Positions 1 through 7,775 of a DNA stretch of 64,000 nucleotides are shown here, in pieces. Within the stretch, counting starts at the first letter, position 1. Each line of letters begins with the position of its first letter. The stretch lies in NCBI RefSeq assembly GCF_012396365.1, contig NZ_JAAXPG010000005.1, positions 124,001 through 188,000 on the forward strand, in the 5' to 3' direction. The stretch is from Nocardiopsis alborubida (GTDB lineage: Bacteria; Actinomycetota; Actinomycetes; Streptosporangiales; Streptosporangiaceae). Under the pieces are notes generated by a model that was not told where the DNA came from, did no database searches, and worked only from the letters and a program-made list of their open reading frames with translations. The translations under genes and the position numbers were made by a program.

Positions 1-1576
1 CGCCGCGGGTACGGCGGCGGCGCCGTACCTTGCGCGCGCCCTCGTCGGAGGGTGCCGCGCCCTCACGCGGTGCCTCCTGGGCCACCGGCGCGCTCTCGGC
101 CTTGCCCGCCGCGGCCTCGGCCCCGGCCGCGCTCTGGCCGCCTCGGGTGCGCCGACGCGAACGGCTGCCGCGGCTCCGGCCGCGTCCGCCCTCGTCGCGT
201 CCGCTCTCACCGCGTCCGCCCTCGGCTCGCGCGCCCTCGCCGCGGCCCCGGCCCCGCCGACCGCCGCGCTCGCCGCGCGCCACGCCGGTGTCGCCGATGT
301 CCTCGATCTCCTCGGCCTCCAGACCCGCGTGCTCGTCACGCCGGTCCGCGGCCAGCCTGCCCTTGGTCCCGGCCGGGATCCGCAGCGCCTCGAAGAAGTG
401 CGGCGAGGTGGAGTAGGTCTCCTCCGGCTCGTGGAAGGGCAGGTTGAGGGCGCCGTTGATCAGCTTCCAGCGCGGCATCTCCTGCCAGTCCACGAAGGTG
501 ACGGCGGTGCCGCTGCGCCCGGCCCGGCCGGTGCGGCCGATGCGGTGCGTGTAGGTCTTCTCGTCCTCGGGGGTCTCGTAGTTGACCACGTGCGTGACGT
601 CGTCCACGTCGAGTCCCCGGGCGGCCACGTCGGTGGCGACCAGGATGTTGATCTTGCCGTTGCGGAAGGCCCGCAGGGCCCGCTCGCGCTGGCTCTGCCC
701 CAGGTCGCCGTGGACGGCCGCGACGGCGAACCCGCGCGTCTCCAGGTCGCCCGCCACCCGGTCGCAGGCCCGCTTGGTCTGGCAGAACACCATGCTCTGG
801 CCGTGGTCCTGCGCCTGGAGCAGGCGGGCGAGCATCTCGATCTTGTCCATCTGGTGGGTGCGGAACGCGTGCTGCGTGATCTGCCCCGTGATGGCCGAGC
901 CGTCGATCTCGTCGTCGTCGCTCGCGCGCACGTGCGTGGGGCGGTGCAGGTACTTGCGCGACAGGGAGACGATCTCGCTCGGCATGGTGGCCGAGAAGAG
1001 CATCGTCTGGCGCTCGCTCGGGATCCTGGTGAGGATGCGCTCGATGTCGGGCAGGAAGCCCAGGTCGAGCATCTTGTCGGCCTCGTCCAGCACCACCGCG
1101 GACACGCCGCCCAGGCTCAGGTGCTTCTGCTTCTCCAGGTCCAGCAGGCGGCCCGGGGTGCCGACGACGACGTCGGTGCCCTCCTTGAGGCCGTTGACCT
1201 GCGGCTCGTAGGAGCGGCCGCCGTAGACGGTCAGGATGCGGGTCCCGCTGCGCTTGCTGGCGGTGGTCAGGTCCGCGGCGACCTGGATGGCCAGCTCGCG
1301 GGTGGGGACCACGACCAGGGCGCGCGGCCGCTTGGACGTTCCGGGGTCCTTCTGCGCCCGCTGGAGCAGGGGCAGGCCGAAGGCCAGGGTCTTACCGGTG
1401 CCGGTACGGGCCTGGCCGATGATGTCGCTGCCGCCCAGCGCGATCGGCAGGGCGAGCTCCTGGATGAGGAAGGGCTCGATGATCCCCTCGGCCTCCAGGG
1501 CGTCCGCGAGTTCGGTGCTCACACCGAGGTCGCGGAAGGTCGTCTTCGGTTTGGTCGTGACTTCTGTGCTGCTCAG
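1..1576 (-). CDS. DEAD-box ATP-dependent RNA helicase (RhlE-like), C-terminus cut by window edge
   Basis: Unwinds RNA duplexes with ATP, in ribosome assembly or mRNA turnover. Visible in order: the Q-motif region (EPFLIQELALPIAL), motif I ARTGTGKT, PTRELA, TPGRLL, motif II VLDEADKML, motif III LFSATMP, then the second RecA fold with VATDVAARGLD and HRIGRTGRAG. A long Arg/Gly/Ser-rich tail (RGGRRGRGRGE) follows and runs off the window; such tails bind RNA. The frame is closed upstream by a TGA 2 codons before the proposed CTG start (1576-1574). No ATG, GTG or TTG lies between that stop and the helicase core except a GTG at codon 21 (GVSTEL). GGAGG sits 8 nt before the CTG, which favours CTG. 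About 510 bp without a gene precede it. Identity as a DEAD-box helicase is certain; the exact start is not. Confidence 0.93.
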   Translation of the reverse strand, partial: MSSTEVTTKPKTTFRDLGVSTELADALEAEGIIEPFLIQELALPIALGGSDIIGQARTGTGKTLAFGLPLLQRAQKDPGTSKRPRALVVVPTRELAIQVAADLTTASKRSGTRILTVYGGRSYEPQVNGLKEGTDVVVGTPGRLLDLEKQKHLSLGGVSAVVLDEADKMLDLGFLPDIERILTRIPSERQTMLFSATMPSEIVSLSRKYLHRPTHVRASDDDEIDGSAITGQITQHAFRTHQMDKIEMLARLLQAQDHGQSMVFCQTKRACDRVAGDLETRGFAVAAVHGDLGQSQRERALRAFRNGKINILVATDVAARGLDVDDVTHVVNYETPEDEKTYTHRIGRTGRAGRSGTAVTFVDWQEMPRWKLINGALNLPFHEPEETYSTSPHFFEALRIPAGTKGRLAADRRDEHAGLEAEEIEDIGDTGVARGERGGRRGRGRGEGARAEGGRGESGRDEGGRGRSRGSRSRRRTRGGQSAAGAEAAAGKAESAPVAQEAPREGAAPSDEGARKVRRRRRTRG

Positions 1577-2087
1577 GGCTCAAGCCTCCATCTTGGCGGG
1601 CCGCAACGTTGGCGTGGCCGCGGCGGGATGCGGTCGCGGACGGCTCCTCGGCCGCCGCGGGGGGCGCGGCTCACCGGTCGTCCCTCTCGCGGAACGGTGC
1701 GGTGGCGCTGCCGTGAGGTCCCGTGCGGCGCAGGGGTTCTGTCCGGCCGCGGATCGGGACCTTCCCCGCTCGGGACGGGGAGCATCCGTGGTTCGTCGTT
1801 ATTCCTCGCGCGGTCCGGTCCACCGTCGGTGGGGCCCGCGCCTGTGCGGGCGCCGCCTCCGCGGCGCCGGTACGTGGGAGATCCCGCGTGTGTGAGGGAG
1901 ATGTTCGCGTCGGACGCACACACCGGTCATCACGCAGAGTCTAGCTGCTGACTCGCCAGGTGGACATACCAGTTCACCGGGCTGTGGACGGCGTGGACCG
2001 TACCCGCTCCCGGCGTGTACAACCGTGCCTTCGGTCCGTTTAGTCCCCGGTTCGGTGCCCGGGGGGCCTGGCGATACCCTGGCGGGC
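1577..2087. other. Intergenic region between divergent helicase and ferritin-like genes
   Basis: About 510 bp with no convincing gene. The minus side must carry the helicase promoter and a long 5' leader; a TAGACT-like -10 on the minus strand at 1943-1938 is a weak candidate without a clear -35. The plus side ends in the -10 box of the ferritin-like gene (2075-2080). I see no repeat or strong hairpin here. Confidence 0.4.
2075..2080 (+). promoter_or_regulatory. -10 box TACCCT, leaderless start
   Basis: TACCCT fits TANNNT and is followed by 7 nt (GGCGGGC) and the ATG at 2088. There is no separate Shine-Dalgarno, so transcription should begin at or next to the start codon. Confidence 0.5.
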
Positions 2088-2771
2088 ATGACCCACGGCC
2101 CCTCCGCCGAGCCCGGCGTGATCGACCTGCTCGGCCTGCTCGCCTACGCGGAGCTCGGCTCCTTCTTCCGCCTCGCCGACGACGCGGGCCTGGCCCCGTC
2201 GCTGCGCTCCAAGGGGCAGCTGGCCGCCCTGGCCGCCACCGAGCAGGCGCACTACCAGTCGCTCCGCGACCGGCTGGAGGAGCTGGGAGCGGTGCCCGAG
2301 GAGGCCATGGGGCCCTTCGTGGGGCCGCTGGACGCCTGGCACGACCGGACCGAGCCGCAGAGCTGGCTGGAGAGCCTGGTCAAGACCTACGTCGGCGAGG
2401 GCATCGCGGGGGACTTCTACCGCAAGGTCGCCGAGCTGGCCGACGAGGAGACGCGGACCCTGGTCGAGGGCGTGCTGGCCGAGACCGGGCGGGCCGAGTT
2501 CGTCTCCGCGACGGTGCGCGCCGCGGTGGAGGAGGACCCCAAGCTGGTCGGGCGCCTGTCCCTGTGGGCCCGCCGCCTGGTCGGCGAGGCGCTCAGCCAG
2601 GCGCAGGCCGTGGCGGTCTCGCGCCCCCAGCTCGCCGCGCTCCTGGCCGGGGACCCCGGGCGCGTCCCGGACGGTACGGGGCTCGGCGACCTCGCCGCGG
2701 TCAGCCGGATGTTCGCCTCCCTCACCGACCGCCACTCCGACCGCCTCAAGGCCATGGGACTGACCGCCTGA
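2088..2771 (+). CDS. Ferritin-like fold protein
   Basis: A 227-residue, mostly helical protein of the actinobacterial ferritin-like/MiaE-like superfamily, soluble and cytoplasmic, function unproven. Candidate metal ligands in two-helix spacing are Glu in AYAELGSFF and the E-x2-H of TEQAHYQ; further acidic residues appear in EGIAGDFY and ADEETRT. Divergent from the DEAD-box helicase, as Rv3210c is next to rhlE in mycobacteria (recalled). Start chosen at the ATG 7 nt after a TACCCT -10 box; an earlier in-frame ATG at 2025 would add 21 residues without family-like sequence. Whether the full diiron ligand set is present cannot be judged by eye. Confidence 0.8.
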   Translation: MTHGPSAEPGVIDLLGLLAYAELGSFFRLADDAGLAPSLRSKGQLAALAATEQAHYQSLRDRLEELGAVPEEAMGPFVGPLDAWHDRTEPQSWLESLVKTYVGEGIAGDFYRKVAELADEETRTLVEGVLAETGRAEFVSATVRAAVEEDPKLVGRLSLWARRLVGEALSQAQAVAVSRPQLAALLAGDPGRVPDGTGLGDLAAVSRMFASLTDRHSDRLKAMGLTA

Positions 2772-2932
2772 CACGCGATCGCGGCGGCCGGATTCCTTGC
2801 CCGTCCTTGACCGGCCCCTGTGGGATCTTGGTCAAGCGCGGGTAATATCCAACACTTTCGTGACGATTCGTTGGGCACTGGCCGTAAAATCGATGAAGTT
2901 TCCGTCTCCTGACCACGCGAGTAGGTACTTCC

Positions 2933-3244
2933 ATGCCCAGTGGGACCTCCGTGCGCCATCCGCTGGCCGGACTCACCCGTGACTTCCACCGGATCGGCCC
3001 CCTCGGTGCCCCGATCGAACCCTGGATGTGCGCTGAGCTGGACCAGCACGCCGCACAGGTGTGCGAAGGCATCACCTCCTCCGGTAGCGAGCTCAACGCC
3101 CGCACCCTGGGCACCTACCTGCACGGATTCCTCGACGGCTGCCTCGAACGGGGCTGGGACTCCGAGGCGGTCGAGTACGACTGGGAGACACTGCGCGTCC
3201 TCGCGATCTGCCGACTGGCCAAGGAGCGCGGTTTCGTCCGCTAG
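2933..3244 (+). CDS. Small conserved actinobacterial protein (possibly DUF6401)
   Basis: 103 residues, soluble, no signal peptide or membrane segment. Centre and C-terminus (PWMCAELDQHAAQV, YLHGFLDGCLERGWD, YDWETLRVLAICRLAKERGFVR) have the density of conserved residues expected of a real family; I recall similar sequences as DUF6401 but am not sure. The ATG at 2933 has only weak Shine-Dalgarno character. It stands alone, 161 bp after the ferritin-like gene, with an AT-richer stretch (TAATAT at about 2843) upstream that may be promoter. No function can be given. Confidence 0.65.
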   Translation: MPSGTSVRHPLAGLTRDFHRIGPLGAPIEPWMCAELDQHAAQVCEGITSSGSELNARTLGTYLHGFLDGCLERGWDSEAVEYDWETLRVLAICRLAKERGFVR

Positions 3245-3516
3245 GTTTGGTGGCGTCCGCAGACCGGTGTGGTTCACAACCCGAGCTCCTCGTGGCCCCC
3301 GTCCCTACCCGTTCTCCGGTGGAAACCCGTCTTCGGGCGTACGCTGAAAAGTACTGGTGACTCCACAGCGGCCGATTCCGGTCCGGCGCACCGTGGCAGA
3401 ACCAGGGTCCTGCGGAATGCAACCTGGGACTGACGGTGTTATGTCGGTCCGGAAAACGGACCCACAGGCACCGTAACTGGCGGAGCGGCCCGCAGAGCCG
3501 CGAGAAAGGAAGGCGA

Positions 3517-3759
3517 ATGAGGAGCGGTCGGCATGGGGCGGCGCGCCCACCGGTCGGCGTCCTGATCCAACAGGACCGCGTCGACTTCGCGCTTTTCGCA
3601 CTGATCTTCGTCGTCGCGCTGGTGTCGATGGTCTTCACCGGGCCCGGGAACGTCGCTTTCTGGCTGGCCTTCCTCCCGATCATCGCCTCCGTCGTGCTGA
3701 CCTTCCGGCGGATCGAGCATCTCTCACGCCTGGAACTGCGCGACTCGGAATTCCTCTAG
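3517..3759 (+). CDS. Small two-helix membrane protein
   Basis: 80 residues: a basic N-terminus, then two hydrophobic segments at about 25-43 (FALFALIFVVALVSMVF) and 47-63 (NVAFWLAFLPIIASVVLTF) joined by a short turn, and a charged tail. Likely an inner-membrane hairpin with both ends inside (positive-inside rule). Start chosen at the ATG 5-12 nt after a GAAAGGAAGG Shine-Dalgarno; an upstream in-frame ATG at 3436 adds an unlikely Arg-rich leader. Converges on the channel gene and shares its terminator. No family recognised. Confidence 0.7.
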   Translation: MRSGRHGAARPPVGVLIQQDRVDFALFALIFVVALVSMVFTGPGNVAFWLAFLPIIASVVLTFRRIEHLSRLELRDSEFL

Positions 3760-3774
3760 GGGGCGTCCGGCGGC

Positions 3775-3818
3775 ACACGGCGGGGGCGGGGCCGTACGGC
3801 CCCGCCCCCGCCCCGTGT
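3775..3818. terminator. Bidirectional hairpin between convergent genes
   Basis: A perfect 30-bp palindrome (3781-3810, arms CGGGGGCGGGGCCGT / ACGGCCCCGCCCCCG) is extended outward by ACACGG/CCGTGT with a 2-nt bulge. It sits between the stop codons of two convergent genes, 15-20 bp from each. No U-tract, as is common for high-GC actinobacterial terminators. Confidence 0.75.
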
Positions 3819-3830
3819 CCGCGCCCGTGG

Positions 3831-4628
3831 CTACGGCGCGGGCGGCTCGCCGCCCGCGCCGCGCCGTGCGCTCTGGGAGGTCGCGCCCTCGCGCGGCTCC
3901 GTGCGCTCGGCGGTCGAGGGACGGCCCAGGGCCGCCTCGCGACCGGCCCGGTAACTGCTCTCCTCGCTCATGCGGCTGGTCTCGCGCTCGGCCACGTCCA
4001 ACCAGCGGGACCAGCGCGAACGCATCGGCTCGATCATGCCGCCGCCCACACCGACGACGAGGATGCCGCCGACCGTGGCCAGGACCGCGATCAGCACCGG
4101 CACGGTGACGGTCACCGCCACGCCCATCTGGTTCAGCGCCGCGATGACGCCGAGGGCCAGGATGAACACGCCAGCGGCGTTGGCCAGGAAACGGCCGTAG
4201 GAGAGGCCGCCCAGCGCACCGGAGACGATGTCGCGGACCGCCTTGGCGATCATCGCGGCCACCACCACGATCACCAGCGCGACGATGCCGCGCGGGATCC
4301 AGGCGATGACGTCGTTGAGCAGCGTGCTGATCGGGTTCGGTCCGAAGACGCTGAACGCGAGCGTGAACACGAACAGCAGCCCGACGTAGTAGATGATCTT
4401 TCCGCACAGCTCACTGGCGCTCCAGCGGCTGCGCTCGAAGTACTCGCCCACACCTCCGCGGTGCAGGGCACGGTCCAGTCCGACGCCGTGCAGACCCTTG
4501 GCGACCGCCTTGCCCACCAACCAGGCGATGATCCATCCCAGGACCAGGATCACCAGGAAGCCGATCAGCAGCGGCACGAAGCTCGCCACCGCCTGCCAGG
4601 CCGTCATCAGGCCCTGACCCATGTCCAT
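3831..4628 (-). CDS. Mechanosensitive-channel-like membrane protein (conserved TM helix family)
   Basis: 265 residues with five hydrophobic segments: about 10-36 (VPLLIGFLVILVLGWIIAWL), 75-95 (IIYYVGLLFVFTLAF), 112-132 (IVALVIVVVAAMIAKAV), 146-168 (AAGVFILALGVIAALNQMG) and 172-196 (PVLIAVLATVGGILVVGVGGGM). The pattern fits the TM_helix/YdjM-like relatives of MscS, which lack the cytoplasmic β-domain of MscS; here the C-terminal 65 residues are a charged, disordered-looking tail (AERTEPREGATSQSARR). Likely role: a small-conductance channel in osmotic response. Start at the ATG preceded by GGGGGTGAAG; a second ATG two codons later is possible. Preceded by a structured leader (see 4629-4790). 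Confidence 0.8.
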   Translation of the reverse strand: MDMGQGLMTAWQAVASFVPLLIGFLVILVLGWIIAWLVGKAVAKGLHGVGLDRALHRGGVGEYFERSRWSASELCGKIIYYVGLLFVFTLAFSVFGPNPISTLLNDVIAWIPRGIVALVIVVVAAMIAKAVRDIVSGALGGLSYGRFLANAAGVFILALGVIAALNQMGVAVTVTVPVLIAVLATVGGILVVGVGGGMIEPMRSRWSRWLDVAERETSRMSEESSYRAGREAALGRPSTAERTEPREGATSQSARRGAGGEPPAP

Positions 4629-4790
4629 AACGTCTTCACCCCCAAATCGCTTGCTCCGCCGGGGCTTCGAAGCGAAGGACCGGGCGGATACGGCGAAGAG
4701 AAGTGCGTTACTTCTCATTCCGGCGATACCCGGAGGGCGGCAATTGAATCGCTTGTCCCACGCAAGCGGAGGTGATTACCTTTTTTTGGG
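4629..4790 (-). promoter_or_regulatory. Structured leader upstream of the channel gene
   Basis: On the minus strand CGCTTG (4768-4763) can pair with CAAGCG (4755-4750) in a 6-bp hairpin, or CGCTTGC can pair with GCAAGCG (4655-4649), which lies 7 nt before the Shine-Dalgarno. The 9-mer CAAGCGATT occurs at both sites (4755-4747 and 4654-4646). A second hairpin AGAAGT/ACTTCT lies at 4715-4699. The region is less GC-rich than its surroundings. No known riboswitch consensus was recognised; function is inference. Confidence 0.4.
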
Positions 4791-4869
4791 ACATTCCTTG
4801 CCCGGCAGTGGGAAGAAATCCCTTTCTCGGCTGCCGGGGCGCTTTCGGGGCGTCACCGGGGAAGGCGAA

Positions 4870-4893
4870 GGCCCCCGTGCGCGCACGGGGGCC
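4870..4893 (-). terminator. Terminator hairpin downstream of tetR
   Basis: A perfect 24-bp palindrome (GGCCCCCGTGCG/CGCACGGGGGCC) lies 40 bp beyond the stop codon of the TetR gene, with no recognisable U-tract. The rest of 4791-4932 holds nothing else that I can identify. Confidence 0.65.
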
Positions 4894-4932
4894 GGTCGTC
4901 GTCGGGCGGCGGGGCCGGTCCCGCCGGATCCG

Positions 4933-5571
4933 TCAGCCCTGTTCCCCGGAGCCGCGTTGCAGGTCCCAGCCGCTGATGCCGCGCCAGGCCAGGCGGGCCA
5001 CCAGCTGCTCCGCCGCGTCCTTGGGCACGGAGCCGCGGCTGTTGAGCCAGTACCGGGCGCTGGTCTCGGCCATGCCGACCAGCCCGATGCTCAGCAGGTG
5101 CGCCTCCTCGTCGGAGATGCTGGTGTCCTGGCGGATCACCTCGCCGATGACCTCGGCGCAGCGCTGGAAGGTCTCCTCGCTCTTCTCCCGTACGGCCGGG
5201 AGGTTGCGCAGGTCGGACTCGAAGACCAGCCGGAAGGCCTCGCCGTCGCCCGCGACGAAGTCGAAGTAGGCGCGGAAGCTCGCGATGACGCGCTGGCGGT
5301 TGTCGTCCGTGCTCTCCAGGGCCTCGCGCTGCTTCTCGACCAGCACCTCGGAGTGTTCCTCCAGCAGGGCCAGGTACAGCTCCAGCTTCCCCGGGAAGTG
5401 CTGGTAGAGGACCGGTTTGCTGACTCCGGCGCGGTCGGCGATCTCGTCCATCGCCGCCGCGTGGTACCCGCGAGCGACGAAGACCTCCTGGGCCGCTGCC
5501 AGGAGCTGGCGGCGGCGCCTGACCCGGGGCAAGCGGGTACCCCGGGCGCGGGAGTCTGAAGGAGCTGTCAC
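4933..5571 (-). CDS. TetR/AcrR family transcriptional regulator
   Basis: 212 residues. N-terminal helix-turn-helix at about 20-65: RRRRQLLAAAQEVFVARGYHAAAMDEIADRAGVSKPVLYQHFPGKLELYLALLEE contains the classic ADRAGVSKPVLYQHF recognition helix. The rest is a helical ligand domain ending in WRGISGWDLQRGSGEQG. Resembles Rv3208 of M. tuberculosis in both sequence style and position next to moeZ (recalled). Start chosen at the GTG (5571) with GGAGGG 6 nt upstream; an earlier ATG at 5619 adds 16 poorly conserved residues. An imperfect palindrome at 5681-5696 is a candidate autoregulatory operator. Ligand unknown. Confidence 0.9.
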   Translation of the reverse strand: MTAPSDSRARGTRLPRVRRRRQLLAAAQEVFVARGYHAAAMDEIADRAGVSKPVLYQHFPGKLELYLALLEEHSEVLVEKQREALESTDDNRQRVIASFRAYFDFVAGDGEAFRLVFESDLRNLPAVREKSEETFQRCAEVIGEVIRQDTSISDEEAHLLSIGLVGMAETSARYWLNSRGSVPKDAAEQLVARLAWRGISGWDLQRGSGEQG

Positions 5572-5680
5572 ACCGACCCTCCGAACTCGGCATGGCAGAT
5601 GCACGCCATAACCGGACATCTGCGTGGCTAGTGCTGGCGGACCGCGGCCAGTGGGCGCGCTCCACAGCGGTCCCCCTCAT

Positions 5681-5696
5681 CCTACTCCGGCGTAGG
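5681..5696. promoter_or_regulatory. Candidate TetR operator
   Basis: CCTACTCCGGCGTAGG is a 16-bp palindrome with one mismatched pair, 110 bp upstream of the tetR start codon. TetR proteins usually bind such 14-18 bp inverted repeats near their own promoter. Assignment is by position only. Confidence 0.35.
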
Positions 5697-5840
5697 TTCC
5701 CCGTGAGCAGGGGGAAGCCGGTTGGGGTCCCGGACGGGCGCGGCGCGGCACCGGCCGAACAGGTGGTCAGGGCCGCGATCGGCGGCCAGGAGGAAGCGGA
5801 GGAAAAAGGACGCGGGCCCGGGCGGGCGTGGCCTTCCCCG

Positions 5841-6065
5841 TCAGCGTCGGTCCTCGTCGTCCACGCCCGCCTCGCGGGCCTGTTCCACCACGTCCGCCTC
5901 GGCGGCTCGCTCGAAGCTCTCCTCGGACGGATTCTCCCACCCGTCCCCGCCCTCGTCGCCCCCGGCGGGCGCGCGCTGCTCGACCGCGTCGGCCTCGGGC
6001 ACCTCGGATGCGGGGTCCCCGCCGGCGGCCGGGCGTCGTCCCACGGAACGGTTCTCCTGTGCCAC
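5841..6065 (-). CDS. Small acidic hypothetical protein
   Basis: 74 residues rich in Glu, Asp and Ala with no hydrophobic segment. A near-repeat is visible: PEADAVEQRAPAGGDE and AAEADVVEQAREAGVDDE share (E)AD-V-EQ-A. I recall short actinobacterial proteins with this 'EADxxEQ' pattern and unknown role. Start at a GTG with GGGGAGG 5 nt upstream. Transcribed in the same direction as tetR, 269 bp away. Probably real because of the Shine-Dalgarno and internal repeat, but there is no functional clue. Confidence 0.5.
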   Translation of the reverse strand: MAQENRSVGRRPAAGGDPASEVPEADAVEQRAPAGGDEGGDGWENPSEESFERAAEADVVEQAREAGVDDEDRR

Positions 6066-6418
6066 AGGGTCCTCCCCAACGTCGTCGCCGTGCGTACGCC
6101 CGACCACTACCCGCCGCCCGGGCCGGTACGCGCGGCCCCGGGGACGAACTCGCCCGCGGGGCCGGCCGCCGACCTGGGCCGGGGCCCGGCGGACCACGAG
6201 GGGACGGAGCGGGGATGAACTCGCCCGCGGCGTTGGTTGTGAGGGGGAGGGACGGGCCCGCGAAGGGTGTGCTCCACGCCTCCCGGTGACGGGAATGCAA
6301 TACCCCACCCGTTAGGTTGGGTATAAGTGCAAGCACGCTTCGCGTCCCCGCCCCCTCGCCCGGTGGCCCCTGCGGTACGGGCGGTGCGAAGCAACCCGAA
6401 CAGACATGAGGAGTCACC
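6066..6418. other. Intergenic region upstream of moeZ with a 20-bp direct repeat
   Basis: No gene. Two copies of a 20-mer GGGGAYGAACTCGCCCGCGG lie at 6140-6159 and 6211-6230, differing at one base. A TATAAG hexamer at 6322-6327 beside a short inverted repeat (ACCC...GGGT) is the best -10 candidate for moeZ. Confidence 0.45.
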
Positions 6419-7582
6419 GTGTCGCTGCCGCCGCTGGTGGAACCAGCTGACGAGCTGACCGTGGACGAGGTGCGCCGTTACTCGCGTCACCTGATCATCC
6501 CCGACGTGGGTATGGACGGGCAGAAGCGCCTGAAGAACGCCAAGGTCCTGGTCGTCGGCGCGGGCGGCCTGGGCTCCCCGGCGCTGCTCTACCTGGCCGC
6601 CGCGGGAGTGGGCACGCTCGGCATCATCGACTTCGACGTCGTCGACGAGTCCAACCTCCAGCGCCAGGTCATCCACGGACAGAGCGACGTCGGCCGCCCC
6701 AAGGCCGAGTCCGCCCGGGACAGCATCAAGGAGGTGAACCCGGGGGTCCGCGTCATCCTGCACCAGGAGCGCCTGGAGTCGGACAACGCGCTGGAGATCT
6801 TCGCCGACTACGACCTGGTCCTGGACGGCACCGACAACTTCGCGACCCGGTACCTGGTCAACGACGCCTGCGTCATCCTCGACAAGCCGTACGTGTGGGG
6901 TTCGATCTACCGCTTCGACGGCCAGGTCAGCGTCTTCTGGAACGAGTACGGGCCCCAGTACCGCGACCTGTACCCCGAGCCCCCGCCGCCCGGCATGGTG
7001 CCCTCCTGCGCCGAGGGCGGCGTCCTGGGCGTGCTGTGCGCCTCCATCGGCTCGGTCATGGTGAACGAGGCCATCAAGCTGATCACCGGCATCGGTGACC
7101 CGCTGGTGGGCCGCCTGCTCATCTTCGACGCCCTGGAGATGACCTGGCGCGAGGTCAAGGTCCGCAAGGACCCCGACACCGAGCCGGTCACCGAGCTCAT
7201 CGACTACGAGGCGTTCTGCGGCGCCGTGTCGGAGGAGGCCACCGAGGCCGCCGCCGGTTCCACGATCACCGCGGGCGAGCTCAAGGACCTGCTGGACAAC
7301 AAGCCCGAGGAGATCTTCCTCGTGGACGTCCGGGAGAAGAACGAGTACGAGATCGTCAGCATCCCCGGGGCCACGCTCATCCCCAAGGGAGAGTTCCTCA
7401 ACGGCAGGGCCCTGGAGCAGCTGCCGCAGGACCGGCGCATCGTCCTGCACTGCAAGTCGGGCGTCCGCTCCGCCGAGGCGCTGGCCGCGGTGCACGCGGC
7501 CGGCTTCTCCGACGCCGTCCACGTGGGCGGCGGCGTCCTGGCCTGGATCAACCAGGTCGACCCGAGCCTGCCCGAGTACTGA
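6419..7582 (+). CDS. moeZ: MoeZ: E1-like adenylyltransferase/sulfurtransferase
   Basis: 387 residues, two domains. Residues 15-255 are a ThiF/MoeB adenylation fold with the nucleotide loop GAGGLGSP (47-54), DFDVVDESNLQRQ and the conserved cysteine C197 in PSCAEGG. Residues 280-387 are a rhodanese domain with active-site C345 in CKSGVRS. The family activates ubiquitin-like sulfur carriers (CysO, ThiS, MoaD-type) by adenylation and then thiocarboxylates them, feeding cysteine, thiamine and molybdopterin synthesis. CxxC zinc pairs of E. coli MoeB are absent, as is usual for MoeZ. Start is a GTG after GAGGAG. A strong terminator follows. A moaE gene elsewhere in the window (36148) is a likely user of one product. 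Confidence 0.95.
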   Translation: MSLPPLVEPADELTVDEVRRYSRHLIIPDVGMDGQKRLKNAKVLVVGAGGLGSPALLYLAAAGVGTLGIIDFDVVDESNLQRQVIHGQSDVGRPKAESARDSIKEVNPGVRVILHQERLESDNALEIFADYDLVLDGTDNFATRYLVNDACVILDKPYVWGSIYRFDGQVSVFWNEYGPQYRDLYPEPPPPGMVPSCAEGGVLGVLCASIGSVMVNEAIKLITGIGDPLVGRLLIFDALEMTWREVKVRKDPDTEPVTELIDYEAFCGAVSEEATEAAAGSTITAGELKDLLDNKPEEIFLVDVREKNEYEIVSIPGATLIPKGEFLNGRALEQLPQDRRIVLHCKSGVRSAEALAAVHAAGFSDAVHVGGGVLAWINQVDPSLPEY

Positions 7583-7602
7583 CGGACGGGCCCGACGGGG
7601 GA

Positions 7603-7639
7603 CGGGGCGGTGCCGGGAGGCGATCCCGGCACCGCCCCG
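7603..7639 (+). terminator. Terminator after moeZ
   Basis: A perfect 16-bp stem (arm CGGGGCGGTGCCGGGA) closes a 5-nt loop GGCGA 21 nt after the moeZ stop codon. Confidence 0.8.
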
Positions 7640-7775
7640 CCGCGTTCGCGCCCCGGCTCCCGGCCCCGTCCCGCCTCCCGCTTTCCGCCGTCGTGCCTGC
7701 TCAGTCCGCCGGGCGGGTAGGAGTCCGGGCAGGGGCCGTCGGCCGACGGCGGCCCGCTCCTCGGGAGGTGGCTCC

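Noticed and set aside
329..1951. 540-codon plus-strand open frame over the helicase
   Set aside because: It is antisense to a DEAD-box gene with all motifs; its composition is typical of a shadow frame.
4680..4718. Longer start for the channel protein (MRSNALLF...)
   Set aside because: That stretch is the structured leader, has no Shine-Dalgarno and encodes no family-like residues; the ATG at 4628 has a good ribosome site.
4629..4790. c-di-AMP (ydaO) or M-box riboswitch before the channel gene
   Set aside because: The conserved sequence blocks of these classes are not present; only an unclassified structured leader is reported.
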